Assembly (NCBI GenBank): GCA_049324875.1
Contig: JBMONC010000061.1
Coordinates: 1-64,000, forward strand
Reading direction: 5' to 3'
Origin: JAWLHU01 sp049324875
GTDB taxonomy: Bacteria; Bacillota; Sulfobacillia; Symbiobacteriales; Symbiobacteriaceae
Length of the DNA: 64,000 nucleotides
Shown here: positions 7,363 through 17,709 of the stretch, one piece after another
Numbering within the stretch: the first letter of the stretch is position 1
Layout: every line of letters begins with the position of its first letter
The notes under the pieces: generated by a model
The model's input: the letters and a program-made list of their open reading frames with translations, nothing else
Databases searched by the model: none
Told to the model about the DNA's origin: nothing
Program-made: the position numbers and the translations under genes

Positions 7363-8622
7363 ATGAACGGGCTTGAGTTCTTTCACGACACCCAGGAGAC
7401 GATCTTCAGCGCCGTCCGGAGGCTGGGGTACTCGGAGAATGTCTACAAGATCCTGCGCAACCCGCGCCGCACCCTGGAGGTGCATATCGGGGTGACGATG
7501 CCGGACGGCTCCATGGAGACCTTCCTGGGCTACCGGAGCCAGCACGCCGCTGTCTTCGGTCCCTTCAAGGGCGGGGTCCGCTTCCACCCCAATGTCACCA
7601 AGGAAGAGGTGGAGGCGCTCTCCATGCTGATGACGCTGAAGAACGCCGTGCTGGGACTGCCCTACGGCGGCGGGAAGGGCGGGGTGATCTGCGACCCGGC
7701 GCAGCTGCCCGACTCGGTGGTGGAGCAGATCGCCCGAGGCTACGTGCGGGGGCTGAAGGATATGCTGGGGCCGCACAAGGACATCCCCGCCCCTGACGTC
7801 AACACCAACGCCCGGATCATCGGCTGGATGCTGGACGAGTTCCTGAAGATCGGCCCCGAGCTGGATTTCTCGGTCTTCACCGGCAAGACCACCAACCTGG
7901 GCGGCATCGAGGGGCGGACCGAGGCGACCGGCCTGGGCGTCGCCTTCATCGTGCGGGAGGCCTGCCGGGTCCGGGGGATCGACCTGGGGGAGGCCCGGGT
8001 GGCGGTGCAGGGCTTCGGGAACGTGGGCAAGGGCTTCGCCTTCGCCATCGCCCGGATGGGCGCACGGGTGGTGGCGGTGTCCGATCTCTCGGGCGGCCTC
8101 TATAACCCGAACGGCCTCGACCTGGCCGCCGTGGAGAGGCACCAGGCGGAGCACCGGGGCGTCAAGGGCTTCCCCGGTGCCGACCCCATCACCAACGAGC
8201 AGCTCTTCGCCCTGCAGGTCGATGTGCTGGTCCCGGCGGCGCTGGAGGGGCAGATCGACGCGGTGGTGGCCAACAGCATCAAGGCGCCGATCGTCGCCGA
8301 GGGGGCGAACGGCCCCACCACCCCGGAGGGCTCCCGGGTGCTGCACGACCGGGGGATCATGCAAGTGCCGGACATCCTGGCCAACGGCGGCGGGGTGACC
8401 GCCTCCTACTTCGAGTGGGTCCAGGGCCGCCAGGGCGGGCTCCGCTGGTCGAAGCGGGCGGTGGAGCGCCGGCTTGACCGCTACATGACCGACGCCTTCG
8501 GTGCCGTCCTCGCCTACAGCCAGCGCCACCAGGTTTCCATGCGGGAGGCCGCCTTCCTCTACGCCGTCGACCGGCTGGCCCAGGGGATGGTGGAGCGGGG
8601 CTGGATCCGATCGATCAAATGA
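7363..8622 (+). CDS. gdhA: Glutamate dehydrogenase (Glu/Leu/Phe/Val family), copy 1
   Basis: This 419-residue enzyme interconverts glutamate and 2-oxoglutarate plus ammonia. The dimerisation/substrate domain holds GPFKGGVRFHP and the catalytic-lysine loop LPYGGGKGGV, and the Rossmann domain begins with VAVQGFGNVGKG near residue 215. The Glu-family length and motifs are intact. ATG 7363 is preferred over the in-frame TTG at 7342 because GGGAGGGAGA lies 7 bases before it. The upstream 7250-7330 stretch is AT-rich (TATACA, TATAAC, TTATAG), so a promoter is likely there, but I could not assign one pair confidently. A diverged paralogue is at 39356-40666. Confidence 0.95.
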   Translation: MNGLEFFHDTQETIFSAVRRLGYSENVYKILRNPRRTLEVHIGVTMPDGSMETFLGYRSQHAAVFGPFKGGVRFHPNVTKEEVEALSMLMTLKNAVLGLPYGGGKGGVICDPAQLPDSVVEQIARGYVRGLKDMLGPHKDIPAPDVNTNARIIGWMLDEFLKIGPELDFSVFTGKTTNLGGIEGRTEATGLGVAFIVREACRVRGIDLGEARVAVQGFGNVGKGFAFAIARMGARVVAVSDLSGGLYNPNGLDLAAVERHQAEHRGVKGFPGADPITNEQLFALQVDVLVPAALEGQIDAVVANSIKAPIVAEGANGPTTPEGSRVLHDRGIMQVPDILANGGGVTASYFEWVQGRQGGLRWSKRAVERRLDRYMTDAFGAVLAYSQRHQVSMREAAFLYAVDRLAQGMVERGWIRSIK

Positions 8623-8769
8623 CCCACAGGCGGATGGAGACCGGGCGGCCCGGCTCTGTCCGCCTGCTTCTGTGCAGCGGGGCACGATCCCGCGGGGTGC
8701 AGGAGATCCGGCCGAGGCGGGTCGAATACTTTGGCGATATGGAGATTTCTTTCGTAAGGTGTGATCCAG

Positions 8770-11340
8770 ATGACCCTGCCGCCAGACCCGACGCCGCTGG
8801 TGGGACGGGAGCGAGAGCGTTCCGAGCTGACCCACCTGCTCACCTCTTCCCCCTGCCGCCTGCTTACCATCATCGGCCCCGGGGGGATGGGCAAGACCCG
8901 CCTCGCCGCCCAGGTCGCCCTGGAGCTGCAGGGGCGCTTTCCCGATGGGGTCCACTGGGTCGACCTCCTCCCGGTCCGCTCCGCCGCCGGGCTGGACCGG
9001 GCCATCGCCGACGCCCTGGGCCTCTCGGGCGGCGCGACCGACGACCCCCGGGACCACCTGACCGACTACCTGGCCGGCCGGCGGGCGCTCCTCCTGCTGG
9101 ACAACTTCGAGCACCTGATGGACGGGGCGACCCTGGTGAGCGATCTCCTCCGGACGGCGCCCTCCCTGCAGGTGATCGTCACCTCCCGGGAGGCACTGAA
9201 CCTGGAGGAGGAATGGCGCTATCCCCTGTTGGGCCTCCCGTTTTCCTCCGATCCCTCGGCGGCGGATCCCGCCAACGCGGCAGCGGCCCGGCTCTTCGCC
9301 GACCGGGCCCGCCGGTTCCGGCTCGACTTCCGGCTGGAGGAGGAGCTGGAGGCGGTCAGCCACATCTGCCGGCTGGTGGAGGGAAGCCCGCTGGCCCTGG
9401 AGCTGGCGGCCGCCTGGACGGCCGCCCTGCCCTGCCAGGAGATTGCCCGGGAGATCGAGCGGAGCCTCCGCTTTCTGACCAGCCGGGCGCGCAACAGCTC
9501 CGCCCGGCACAGCAGCATGCAGGCGGTCTTCGATCAGTCCTGGGATCTGCTGACCGAGGAGGAGCGCTCCGCCTTCGCCGCCCTCTCCGTCTTTCGGGGC
9601 GGCTTCGACCGGAAGGCGGCCCTGGCGGTGACCGGCTGCTCCCTGGGGGTACTGCTGGCCCTGGTGGACAAATCGCTGCTCCAGGTGGAGCCCAGCGGGC
9701 GATTCCGGCTCCACGAGCTGCTGCACCAGTACGCCGCTGACCGGCTGGCAGCATCGCCGGAGGCCGCCGGGGCACGGGAGCGGCACGCCATGCACTACCT
9801 CCGCTTCCTCCACCTCCGGGAGGCAGACCTGATCGAGGGGGAGCAGCTGCGGGCCGCCCGGGAGATCCGCCCGGAGCTGGAGAACATCCGGGCGGCCTGG
9901 CAGTGGGCGGTGAGCGAGCGGCGGACCGGCGCCATCGCCATCGGCATCCGCACCCTGGACACCTTCCTGCAGCTGGAGAGCCGGTACCGGGAGGGGGTCG
10001 AACTGTTCGGGCAGGCGGCAGCCTGCCTGGAGAGCCTCCCCCCGCAGGGTGACGGCGGGGCGGTCCGGGTCGAGGTGCTGACCATCCTGGGCTGGTTCTC
10101 GGTCCGGTTGGGCCGGATCGAGGCGGCAGACCGGCTCTTCCGCCAGGCCTACGAACTCCACACCCGGTTGGAGGAGCCGGATCCGGGGCCGGGCAACCAC
10201 CCGTTGGCGGGGCTGGTGATGGTGGCCCACAGCCGGGGGGATGCGGCCGAGGCGGTCCGGCTGGGCGAGCAGATGCTGCGGGAGGTGGAGCAGCGGGGGG
10301 ACCGGCACAACGAGTCCGCCGTCTGCTACCTGCTGACCCAGGCCTACCTGACCCTGGGCCGGCTGGAGGAGGCCTTCCCGTGCGGCACTCGGGCGGTGGC
10401 AGCCGCCGAGGCGGTGGGGAATCGCTGGTACCTGGCCTTCTGCCTGATCCGGCTGGGCAACGTCCTGCAGGCGACCGGCCGGACCGATGAGGCCCGCCGC
10501 CACTACCAGCTGAGCTACGAGATCCGGCGCGCCTTCGCGGATGTTGGCGGCATGGCGGTCGCCCGGGTCCACCTGGGCGAGGTCAGCCTGGAGGCAGGCC
10601 GCCCCGAGGAGGCCCAGTCCGCCTTTGTGGAGAGCCTGGCCCTCTATGCCGAGACCGGCGACAAGGGGGGGCTGGCCACCGCCCGCTGCGGCCTGGGGCG
10701 CTCCGCCATGGCCCTGGGTGATCTGGGGGCCGCCGGGGAACAGCTGGAGCAGGCGCTGCGGATCGCCGCCTCCATCGAGCACCTGCCGCTCACCCTCTCC
10801 GCCCTGGCGGCGGCCGGGGACTGGTTGGGCCGGGCGGGGGAGCCGGAGCTGGCGGTGGAGGCGCTCTCCTTTGTCAAGCTTCATCCGGGCTGCGCCGGGC
10901 GGCTCCGGGAGCGGGTGAGCCGGATCCTGGATCAGCTGGGAGACCAGCTCCCGGCGGCTGCCTTTACCGGTGCGCTCAAGCGGGGGGCCGGAGCGGAGCG
11001 GCAGCGGTTGATGGAGGCGGTCCGGGCCCGGCTGGCGCTCCCGCCCGATCCCGCCCCACGGTCCGCCCCGGGTCCCGCCTTCCATCCCACAGGCCCGTCG
11101 GGCGGCGCACCAGCACCAGAACGCCCCGCCAAGGAGGGGCTGCCGGAGCGGCTCACCCCTCGGGAGCTGGAGATCCTGAGCCTGATCCGCGACGGGTTGG
11201 GGAACCAGCAGATCGCCCAGCGGCTCTTCATGACAGTGGGCACGGTCAAGTGGTACAGCAGCCAGATCTATCAGAAGCTGCAGGTCGCCAACCGGACCCA
11301 GGCGGTCACTCGCGCCCGGGAGTTGGGGCTGCTCCCGTGA
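8770..11340 (+). CDS. LuxR-type STAND ATPase transcriptional regulator with TPRs
   Basis: This 856-residue protein has a STAND-type AAA ATPase at the N-terminus (VGRERE at 11-16, Walker A GPGGMGKT at 36-43, a LLLLDNFEHL Walker B near 110, and VTSRE sensor), then a long TPR-like helical region (about 330-720), a Pro/Ala-rich linker, and a C-terminal LuxR helix-turn-helix (LTPRELEILSLIRDG to the end). Such proteins integrate a ligand or protein signal through the TPRs and ATPase before activating transcription. ATG 8770 follows AAGGTG; GTG 8761 is an alternative. Its target is unknown; the PIG-L and methyltransferase genes downstream are candidates, although a terminator intervenes. Confidence 0.9.
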   Translation: MTLPPDPTPLVGRERERSELTHLLTSSPCRLLTIIGPGGMGKTRLAAQVALELQGRFPDGVHWVDLLPVRSAAGLDRAIADALGLSGGATDDPRDHLTDYLAGRRALLLLDNFEHLMDGATLVSDLLRTAPSLQVIVTSREALNLEEEWRYPLLGLPFSSDPSAADPANAAAARLFADRARRFRLDFRLEEELEAVSHICRLVEGSPLALELAAAWTAALPCQEIAREIERSLRFLTSRARNSSARHSSMQAVFDQSWDLLTEEERSAFAALSVFRGGFDRKAALAVTGCSLGVLLALVDKSLLQVEPSGRFRLHELLHQYAADRLAASPEAAGARERHAMHYLRFLHLREADLIEGEQLRAAREIRPELENIRAAWQWAVSERRTGAIAIGIRTLDTFLQLESRYREGVELFGQAAACLESLPPQGDGGAVRVEVLTILGWFSVRLGRIEAADRLFRQAYELHTRLEEPDPGPGNHPLAGLVMVAHSRGDAAEAVRLGEQMLREVEQRGDRHNESAVCYLLTQAYLTLGRLEEAFPCGTRAVAAAEAVGNRWYLAFCLIRLGNVLQATGRTDEARRHYQLSYEIRRAFADVGGMAVARVHLGEVSLEAGRPEEAQSAFVESLALYAETGDKGGLATARCGLGRSAMALGDLGAAGEQLEQALRIAASIEHLPLTLSALAAAGDWLGRAGEPELAVEALSFVKLHPGCAGRLRERVSRILDQLGDQLPAAAFTGALKRGAGAERQRLMEAVRARLALPPDPAPRSAPGPAFHPTGPSGGAPAPERPAKEGLPERLTPRELEILSLIRDGLGNQQIAQRLFMTVGTVKWYSSQIYQKLQVANRTQAVTRARELGLLP

Positions 11341-11418
11341 CCTCCCCCACCCAACCCTGAACCTGACCCGATCTCTAACCTTTGGCAGGTGGATCCCAAC
11401 CACCAACCCGGCATGATG

Positions 11419-11449
11419 AGGACTGTGGGCAGCGCCCCACAGTCCTTTT
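11419..11449 (+). terminator. Rho-independent terminator after the LuxR-type regulator
   Basis: AGGACTGTGGG (11419-11429) pairs with CCCACAGTCCT (11436-11446) around a 6-base loop and is followed by TTTTA. It is one of the few terminators here with a real U tract. Confidence 0.85.
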
Positions 11450-11492
11450 ACGTTGGGGCCGAAGAGAGCGCACGGAGGGGAGGTGTTTGACG

Positions 11493-11740
11493 ATGGTTTC
11501 CGATGAGAGGCACCCCACGCTGCTGGCGGTGACCGCCCACCCGGATGACGAGAGCTTTCTGCTGGCAGGCACCTGCGCCCGCTACGCCGAGAGCGGGGTG
11601 AGGGTGGTCCTGGTCTGCGCCACCCTGGGCGAGGTGGGCCGCTGCGGGAACCCGCCGGTCTGCCGGCCGGAGGAGCTGGGATCGGTCCGGCTCGGGGAGC
11701 TGATGGCGGCCTGCCGGGAGATCGGGATCGAGACGGTGGA
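11493..11740 (+). CDS. PIG-L family deacetylase, partial (runs into gap)
   Basis: The first 82 residues are present. TAHPDDESFLLAG is the zinc-binding AHPDDE motif of PIG-L/LmbE N-acetylglucosaminyl deacetylases, a family that includes the bacillithiol enzyme BshB and the mycothiol enzyme MshB. ATG 11493 follows GGAGGGGAGGTG. The reading enters the 100-N gap at 11741; after the gap a TGA at 11851 could end the gene, but the frame cannot be carried across. The substrate is not known. Its tight spacing to the methyltransferase at 11864 suggests an operon. Confidence 0.88.
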
Positions 11741-11840
11741 NNNNNNNNNNNNNNNNNNNNNNNNNNNNNNNNNNNNNNNNNNNNNNNNNNNNNNNNNNNN
11801 NNNNNNNNNNNNNNNNNNNNNNNNNNNNNNNNNNNNNNNN
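11741..11840. other. Scaffold gap (100 N)
   Basis: Exactly 100 N, almost certainly a placeholder of unknown true length. It removes most of the PIG-L deacetylase gene. Confidence 0.99.
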
Positions 11841-11863
11841 GAGCAAGAAGTGAGGGAACCCGC

Positions 11864-12946
11864 ATGTCGAACGTGAGCGAGCAGCATGTGATGGATCAGG
11901 CCAAGGCCGAAGCCTTTGCCCAGCAGGTAATGGATATCCTGAACCACGGCGCCCTGGGGCTGATGATCAGCATCGGACACCGGACCGGCCTCTTCGACAC
12001 CCTGGCCCCCCTTCCCCCCTCCACCGCCGCCGAGATCGCGGCGGCGGCCGGGCTGAACGAGCGCTATGTGCGGGAGTGGCTGGCGGCCATGGTGGTGGGC
12101 CGGATCGTGGAGTACGATGCCGAGGCGGCCACCTACCACCTCCCCCCGGAGCACGCCCTCTGGCTGACCCGATCCACCCCCGCCGAGAACCTGGCCCGCA
12201 CGGCCCAGGGCATCGGCATGCTGGCCGAGGTGGAGGACCCGATCATCGAGTGCTTCAAGAAGGGCGGCGGCGTCCCCTACTCCGCCTACTCACGATTCCA
12301 CGACTTCATGGCCGAGGACAGCCGGCACACCGTGGTCAACCACCTGCACGACCTGATCCTCCCCGCCGTCCCGGGCCTGGTGGAGGCACTGGGGCGCGGC
12401 ATCGATGTGATGGACATCGGCTGCGGCCGGGGCGAGGCGCTGATGGAGATGGCCCGCCACTTCCCCAACAGCCGCTTCGTCGGCTACGACATCTCGGAGG
12501 AGGCGCTCGAGTACGCCCGCAACGCCGCCGCGCAGCGTGGCCTGACCAACCTGCGCTACGAGGTGCAGGACGCCGCCCAGGTGCACGATGTAGCCCGCTT
12601 CGACCTGATCACCGCCTTCGATGCCATCCACGACCAGGCGCAGCCCCGCAAGGTCCTGGCCAACATCCGCAGCGCCCTGCGGGAGGGCGGCACCTTCCTG
12701 ATGCAGGACATCAAGGCACACACCCACCTGCACGACAACCTGGACCACCCCCTCGGCCCCCTCTTCTACACCATCTCCACCATGCATTGCATGAGCGTCT
12801 CGCTGGCCGCCGGCGGCGAGGGGCTGGGCACCATGTGGGGCCGGGAGAAGGCGTTAGAGTTGCTGACCCAGACTGGCTTCGCCGAGATCGAGGTGAAGGA
12901 GCTGGAGCACGACATCACCAACGACTACTACATCTGCAAGCGGTAA
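11864..12946 (+). CDS. SAM-dependent methyltransferase with N-terminal winged helix
   Basis: This 360-residue protein begins with a winged-helix dimerisation-type domain (about 15-100, including TAAEIAAAAGLNERYVREWL), then a class I methyltransferase fold with the SAM motif VMDIGCGRGEALMEMA (about 182-197) and FVGYDISEEALEYA after it. This two-domain layout resembles small-molecule O-methyltransferases and the Rv2258c-type proteins. ATG 11864 follows a weak GTGAGGGAA. The substrate is not evident. A UUCG-capped terminator ends the unit. Confidence 0.88.
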   Translation: MSNVSEQHVMDQAKAEAFAQQVMDILNHGALGLMISIGHRTGLFDTLAPLPPSTAAEIAAAAGLNERYVREWLAAMVVGRIVEYDAEAATYHLPPEHALWLTRSTPAENLARTAQGIGMLAEVEDPIIECFKKGGGVPYSAYSRFHDFMAEDSRHTVVNHLHDLILPAVPGLVEALGRGIDVMDIGCGRGEALMEMARHFPNSRFVGYDISEEALEYARNAAAQRGLTNLRYEVQDAAQVHDVARFDLITAFDAIHDQAQPRKVLANIRSALREGGTFLMQDIKAHTHLHDNLDHPLGPLFYTISTMHCMSVSLAAGGEGLGTMWGREKALELLTQTGFAEIEVKELEHDITNDYYICKR

Positions 12947-12953
12947 GGAGAGC

Positions 12954-12980
12954 GGGCGGCGGCCTTCGGGCCGGCCGCCC
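12954..12980 (+). terminator. UUCG-capped hairpin
   Basis: GGGCGGCGGCC (12954-12964), loop TTCG, then GGCCGGCCGCCC (12969-12980) with one bulged G. The extra-stable tetraloop and position right after the methyltransferase stop support a terminator, though no U tract follows. Confidence 0.7.
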
Positions 12981-13081
12981 CCTCCCATGCAGCGATTGGC
13001 CTCCCCTTCGCGCTGCAGAGACCAGGAAATCAGGCCCCGTGGTCGAATGCTTCCCTCATCATGATTGAGAGGTGCTGAGGC

Positions 13082-15118
<2,037 letters not shown>

Positions 15119-15136
15119 GACCCCACCTGATAGCAA

Positions 15137-15165
15137 TTGACACCCCGAAGCGGCCCCCCTGTCAA
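15137..15165 (+). promoter_or_regulatory. Candidate upstream activator site for the sigma-54 regulator
   Basis: TTGACA (15137-15142) and TGTCAA (15160-15165) form a perfect 6-bp inverted repeat with a 17-base spacer, ending 75 bases upstream of the -24 element. The distance and symmetry suit a dimeric Fis-type helix-turn-helix. Confidence 0.55.
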
Positions 15166-15174
15166 AAAGTATCA

Positions 15175-15207
15175 AGCCCCTCTCCCGGCCTGACCGGGGG
15201 AGGGGCT
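15175..15207 (+). terminator. Terminator of the sigma-54 activator gene
   Basis: A 14-bp stem (15175-15188 with 15194-15207, one G-T pair) closes on a 5-base loop. It lies between the candidate activator site and the sigma-54 promoter and would insulate dhaK from read-through. Confidence 0.75.
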
Positions 15208-15239
15208 CTCTGTTGCGGTTTTCGGGGATTCTACCCCCA

Positions 15240-15255
15240 TGGCACGCTTCTTGCT
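15240..15255 (+). promoter_or_regulatory. Sigma-54 (-24/-12) promoter of the dha operon
   Basis: The 16 bases TGGCACGCTTCTTGCT match the sigma-54 consensus TGGCAC-N5-TTGCW exactly, with the GG and GC at the required 10-base offset. Transcription should start near 15267, about 34 bases before dhaK. Confidence 0.93.
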
Positions 15256-15300
15256 CCACATACGGGGTGCGTCCCACCATCACATGGAGGAGGATGACGG

Positions 15301-16302
15301 ATGAAGAAGCTGATCAACCAGGTCGAGCGGGTCGTAGAGGACATGTTGGATGGTTTCGTGGCAGCCTACCCGTCGTATGTGAAGCGGGTGCCGGAGAGCA
15401 CCGTGGTCGCCCGGGCCGGCGGCGCCGTCCAGGGCAAGGTCGGCCTGGTCAGCGGCGGCGGCAGCGGCCATGAGCCCTCCCACGGCGGCTTCGTCGGCTA
15501 CGGCATGCTGGATGCGGCCGTGGCGGGCGCCGTCTTCACCTCCCCCACCCCCGACCAGGTCTTTGAAGGGGTCAAGGCGGCCAACGGGGGGGCGGGCGTC
15601 CTGCTGGTGATCAAGAACTACACCGGCGACGTGATGAACTTTGAGATGGCCGGCGAGATGGCCGAGGCCGAGGGGATCCAGGTGGCCAACGTGGTGGTCA
15701 ACGACGACGTGGCGGTGGAGAACTCCACCTGGACCACCGGCCGTCGCGGCATCGCCGGCACCGTCTTCGTCCACAAGATCGCCGGCGCCAAGGCCGAGGC
15801 GGGCGGCAGCCTGGAAGAGGTCAAGGCGGTGGCCGAGAAAGTGATCGCCAACGTCCGCTCCATGGGCATGGCGCTGACCCCGTGCATCGTGCCCGCCGCC
15901 GGCAAGGCCGGCTTCGAGCTGGGCGCCGACGAGGTGGAGATCGGCATGGGCATCCACGGCGAGCCCGGCACCCACCGGGAGTCGCTCCGCACCGCCGCCG
16001 AGATCACCCGGCACCTGACCGAGAAGGTGATGGCCGACCTGGAGCTGAAGGCCGGCGAAGAGGTGGCGGTCCTGGTCAACGGCCTGGGCGGCACCCCGCT
16101 GATGGAGCTGCTGATCTGCAATAAGACCGTCGCCGAGATGCTGGCCGAGGCGAAGGTGAAGGTCCACCGGACCATCGTGGGCGAGTACATGACCTCCCTG
16201 GAGATGGCCGGCTTCTCGGTCTCGATCCTGCGGCTGGACGATGAGCTGAAGGCGTTGCTGGACGCGCCGGCGGAGACGGCAGCCTGGCGGCAGGGGCGGT
16301 AG
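15301..16302 (+). CDS. dhaK: PTS-dependent dihydroxyacetone kinase, DhaK subunit
   Basis: DhaK binds dihydroxyacetone covalently and receives phosphate from DhaL-ADP. This 333-residue copy has the GGGSGHEPSHGGFVG motif (52-66) and the substrate-binding histidine in GMGIHGEPG (His219). It is the first gene of dhaK-dhaL-dhaM-HPr, with spacings of 4-24 bases. ATG 15301 follows GGAGGATGACGG. The operon would feed dihydroxyacetone phosphate into glycolysis using PEP as phosphate donor. Confidence 0.97.
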   Translation: MKKLINQVERVVEDMLDGFVAAYPSYVKRVPESTVVARAGGAVQGKVGLVSGGGSGHEPSHGGFVGYGMLDAAVAGAVFTSPTPDQVFEGVKAANGGAGVLLVIKNYTGDVMNFEMAGEMAEAEGIQVANVVVNDDVAVENSTWTTGRRGIAGTVFVHKIAGAKAEAGGSLEEVKAVAEKVIANVRSMGMALTPCIVPAAGKAGFELGADEVEIGMGIHGEPGTHRESLRTAAEITRHLTEKVMADLELKAGEEVAVLVNGLGGTPLMELLICNKTVAEMLAEAKVKVHRTIVGEYMTSLEMAGFSVSILRLDDELKALLDAPAETAAWRQGR

Positions 16303-16306
16303 CGGC

Positions 16307-16939
16307 ATGATGGAGAAGCAGGGACTCGTCAACCTCCTCCAGGCGGTTGCCCAGGCGGTCTATGACCAGCGCGACCTCCTGACCCAACTGGACGCCGCCA
16401 TCGGCGACGGCGACCACGGCCACAACCTGGCCAAGGGCTTCACCGCCGTGCAGGAGAAGGTGCTCTCCAACCCGCCCGACGACCTGGGTAAGCTGCTGCA
16501 GCAGACCGGCATGACCCTGATCTCCACCGTGGGCGGGGCCTCCGGCCCGCTCTACGGCACCGCCTTCATGCGGATGGGCGCCCAGCTGGTCGGCCGTACC
16601 GAGGTGGCCTTTGCCGACCTGCCCGGCTTGCTGGAGGCGGCCATCGGCGGCATCAAGCAGCGGGGCAAGGCGGAGCGGGGCGAGAAGACGATGCTGGATG
16701 CGCTGATCCCCGCCCAGGAGGCGCTGGCCGCAGCGGTGGCGGAGGGGCTCGACCCCGTCACCGGGCTGGACCGGGCGGCCACCGCCGCCGAGGAGGGGGT
16801 CGCCTTCACCAGGACAATCCGGGCCACCAAGGGCCGGGCCAGCTACCTGGGCGACCGCTCCATCGGGCATCAGGACCCGGGGGCCACCTCCAGCGCCCTG
16901 ATCCTTCGCACCATACACTCTCACCTGGCAGGACGGTGA
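16307..16939 (+). CDS. dhaL: PTS-dependent dihydroxyacetone kinase, ADP-binding subunit DhaL
   Basis: DhaL holds ADP permanently as a coenzyme and passes phosphate from DhaM to dihydroxyacetone on DhaK. This 210-residue copy carries the Mg-ADP motif AAIGDGDHGHNLAKGF with aspartates at 34 and 36 and histidine 37, and the GGASGPLYGTAF loop. It starts 4 bases after the dhaK stop; ATG 16310 is an equally possible start. Confidence 0.97.
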   Translation: MMEKQGLVNLLQAVAQAVYDQRDLLTQLDAAIGDGDHGHNLAKGFTAVQEKVLSNPPDDLGKLLQQTGMTLISTVGGASGPLYGTAFMRMGAQLVGRTEVAFADLPGLLEAAIGGIKQRGKAERGEKTMLDALIPAQEALAAAVAEGLDPVTGLDRAATAAEEGVAFTRTIRATKGRASYLGDRSIGHQDPGATSSALILRTIHSHLAGR

Positions 16940-16945
16940 TCCCCG

Positions 16946-17335
16946 ATGGTGGGGTTGGTCTTGGTCTCCCACAGCCGCCAGATCGTTGAGGGGCTGGCCG
17001 AGCTGGTCCGGCAGATGGCCGGCGAGATTCCCCTGGCCGCCGTCGGCGGGACCGCTGACGGCCGGATCGGCACCGACGCCACCGCCATCCTCAGCGGGAT
17101 CGAGGCGGTCTGGTCCGAGGAGGGCGTGCTGGTCCTGGTCGACCTGGGCAGCGCCGTCATGTCCACCGAGACCGCCCTGGAGCTGATGGATCCGGCCCGG
17201 TCCGGGCGGGTGCAGCTCTCGGGCGCCCCGCTGGTGGAGGGCGCCATCGCCGCCGGTGTCGAGGTGATGCTGGGCAGCGCTCTCGCCGAGGTCCGGGCCG
17301 CCGCCGAGTCGGCGCTGACCCAGCCGAAGTTCTAG
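16946..17335 (+). CDS. dhaM: Phosphoryl carrier subunit DhaM (EIIA-man-like domain only)
   Basis: This 129-residue protein corresponds to the first domain of Escherichia coli DhaM. The active histidine is His9 in VLVSHS, the same position as in the E. coli protein, and VLVDLGSAVMSTE is the conserved second motif. Unlike E. coli DhaM it lacks fused HPr and Enzyme I domains; the next gene supplies a separate HPr. Confidence 0.96.
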   Translation: MVGLVLVSHSRQIVEGLAELVRQMAGEIPLAAVGGTADGRIGTDATAILSGIEAVWSEEGVLVLVDLGSAVMSTETALELMDPARSGRVQLSGAPLVEGAIAAGVEVMLGSALAEVRAAAESALTQPKF

Positions 17336-17359
17336 TCCACCCACGTAGGATGTGAGCAT

Positions 17360-17626
17360 ATGACCGTTGTGGAGCAGGAGTTCGTTGTGCAGTTGGAGCA
17401 GGGGCTCCACGCCCGGCCGGCGGCCCGGTTCGTCCAGACCGCCGCCCGGTTCACCAGCGAGATCACCGTGACGGCCGGGGGCGTTTCGGTCTCGGCCAAG
17501 GGGATCATGGGCGTGCTGCGGCTTGGCGTCCGGCAGGGGATGAGCCTGCACCTCCGGGCCGAGGGTGCGGATGCGCCCCGGGCGGTGGAGGCGCTGGGAC
17601 GGCTCCTCTCGGGAGCGGACGAGTAG
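17360..17626 (+). CDS. HPr-family phosphocarrier dedicated to the dha operon
   Basis: This 88-residue HPr keeps the catalytic GLHARPA motif (His17), so it can accept phosphate from Enzyme I and pass it to DhaM. The regulatory serine that HprK phosphorylates in Firmicutes (Ser46) is replaced by glycine (Gly48 in VSAKGIMGVL). It ends with GRLLSGAD, the same residues that end the HPr-like domain of the upstream regulator. It is the last gene of the operon and is followed by a terminator. Confidence 0.93.
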   Translation: MTVVEQEFVVQLEQGLHARPAARFVQTAARFTSEITVTAGGVSVSAKGIMGVLRLGVRQGMSLHLRAEGADAPRAVEALGRLLSGADE

Positions 17627-17638
17627 ACCCCGCATCAC

Positions 17639-17666
17639 GAGGAGCCCCCGTCGCCGGGGGCTCCTC
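17639..17666 (+). terminator. Terminator of the dha operon
   Basis: GAGGAGCCCCCG (17639-17650) pairs perfectly with CGGGGGCTCCTC (17655-17666) around TCGC, 13 bases after the HPr stop. The following CTTCGCTTGTGC is only mildly T-rich. Confidence 0.85.
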
Positions 17667-17709
17667 CTTCGCTTGTGCTATACTGGAGTGGTGAAAGGGG
17701 CGGATCAGA

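Noticed and set aside
7267..11865. Minus-strand open frame of 1532 codons
   Set aside because: It is antisense to the glutamate dehydrogenase and STAND regulator genes and even crosses the N gap; long antisense frames are expected in such GC-rich coding DNA and it shows no domain.
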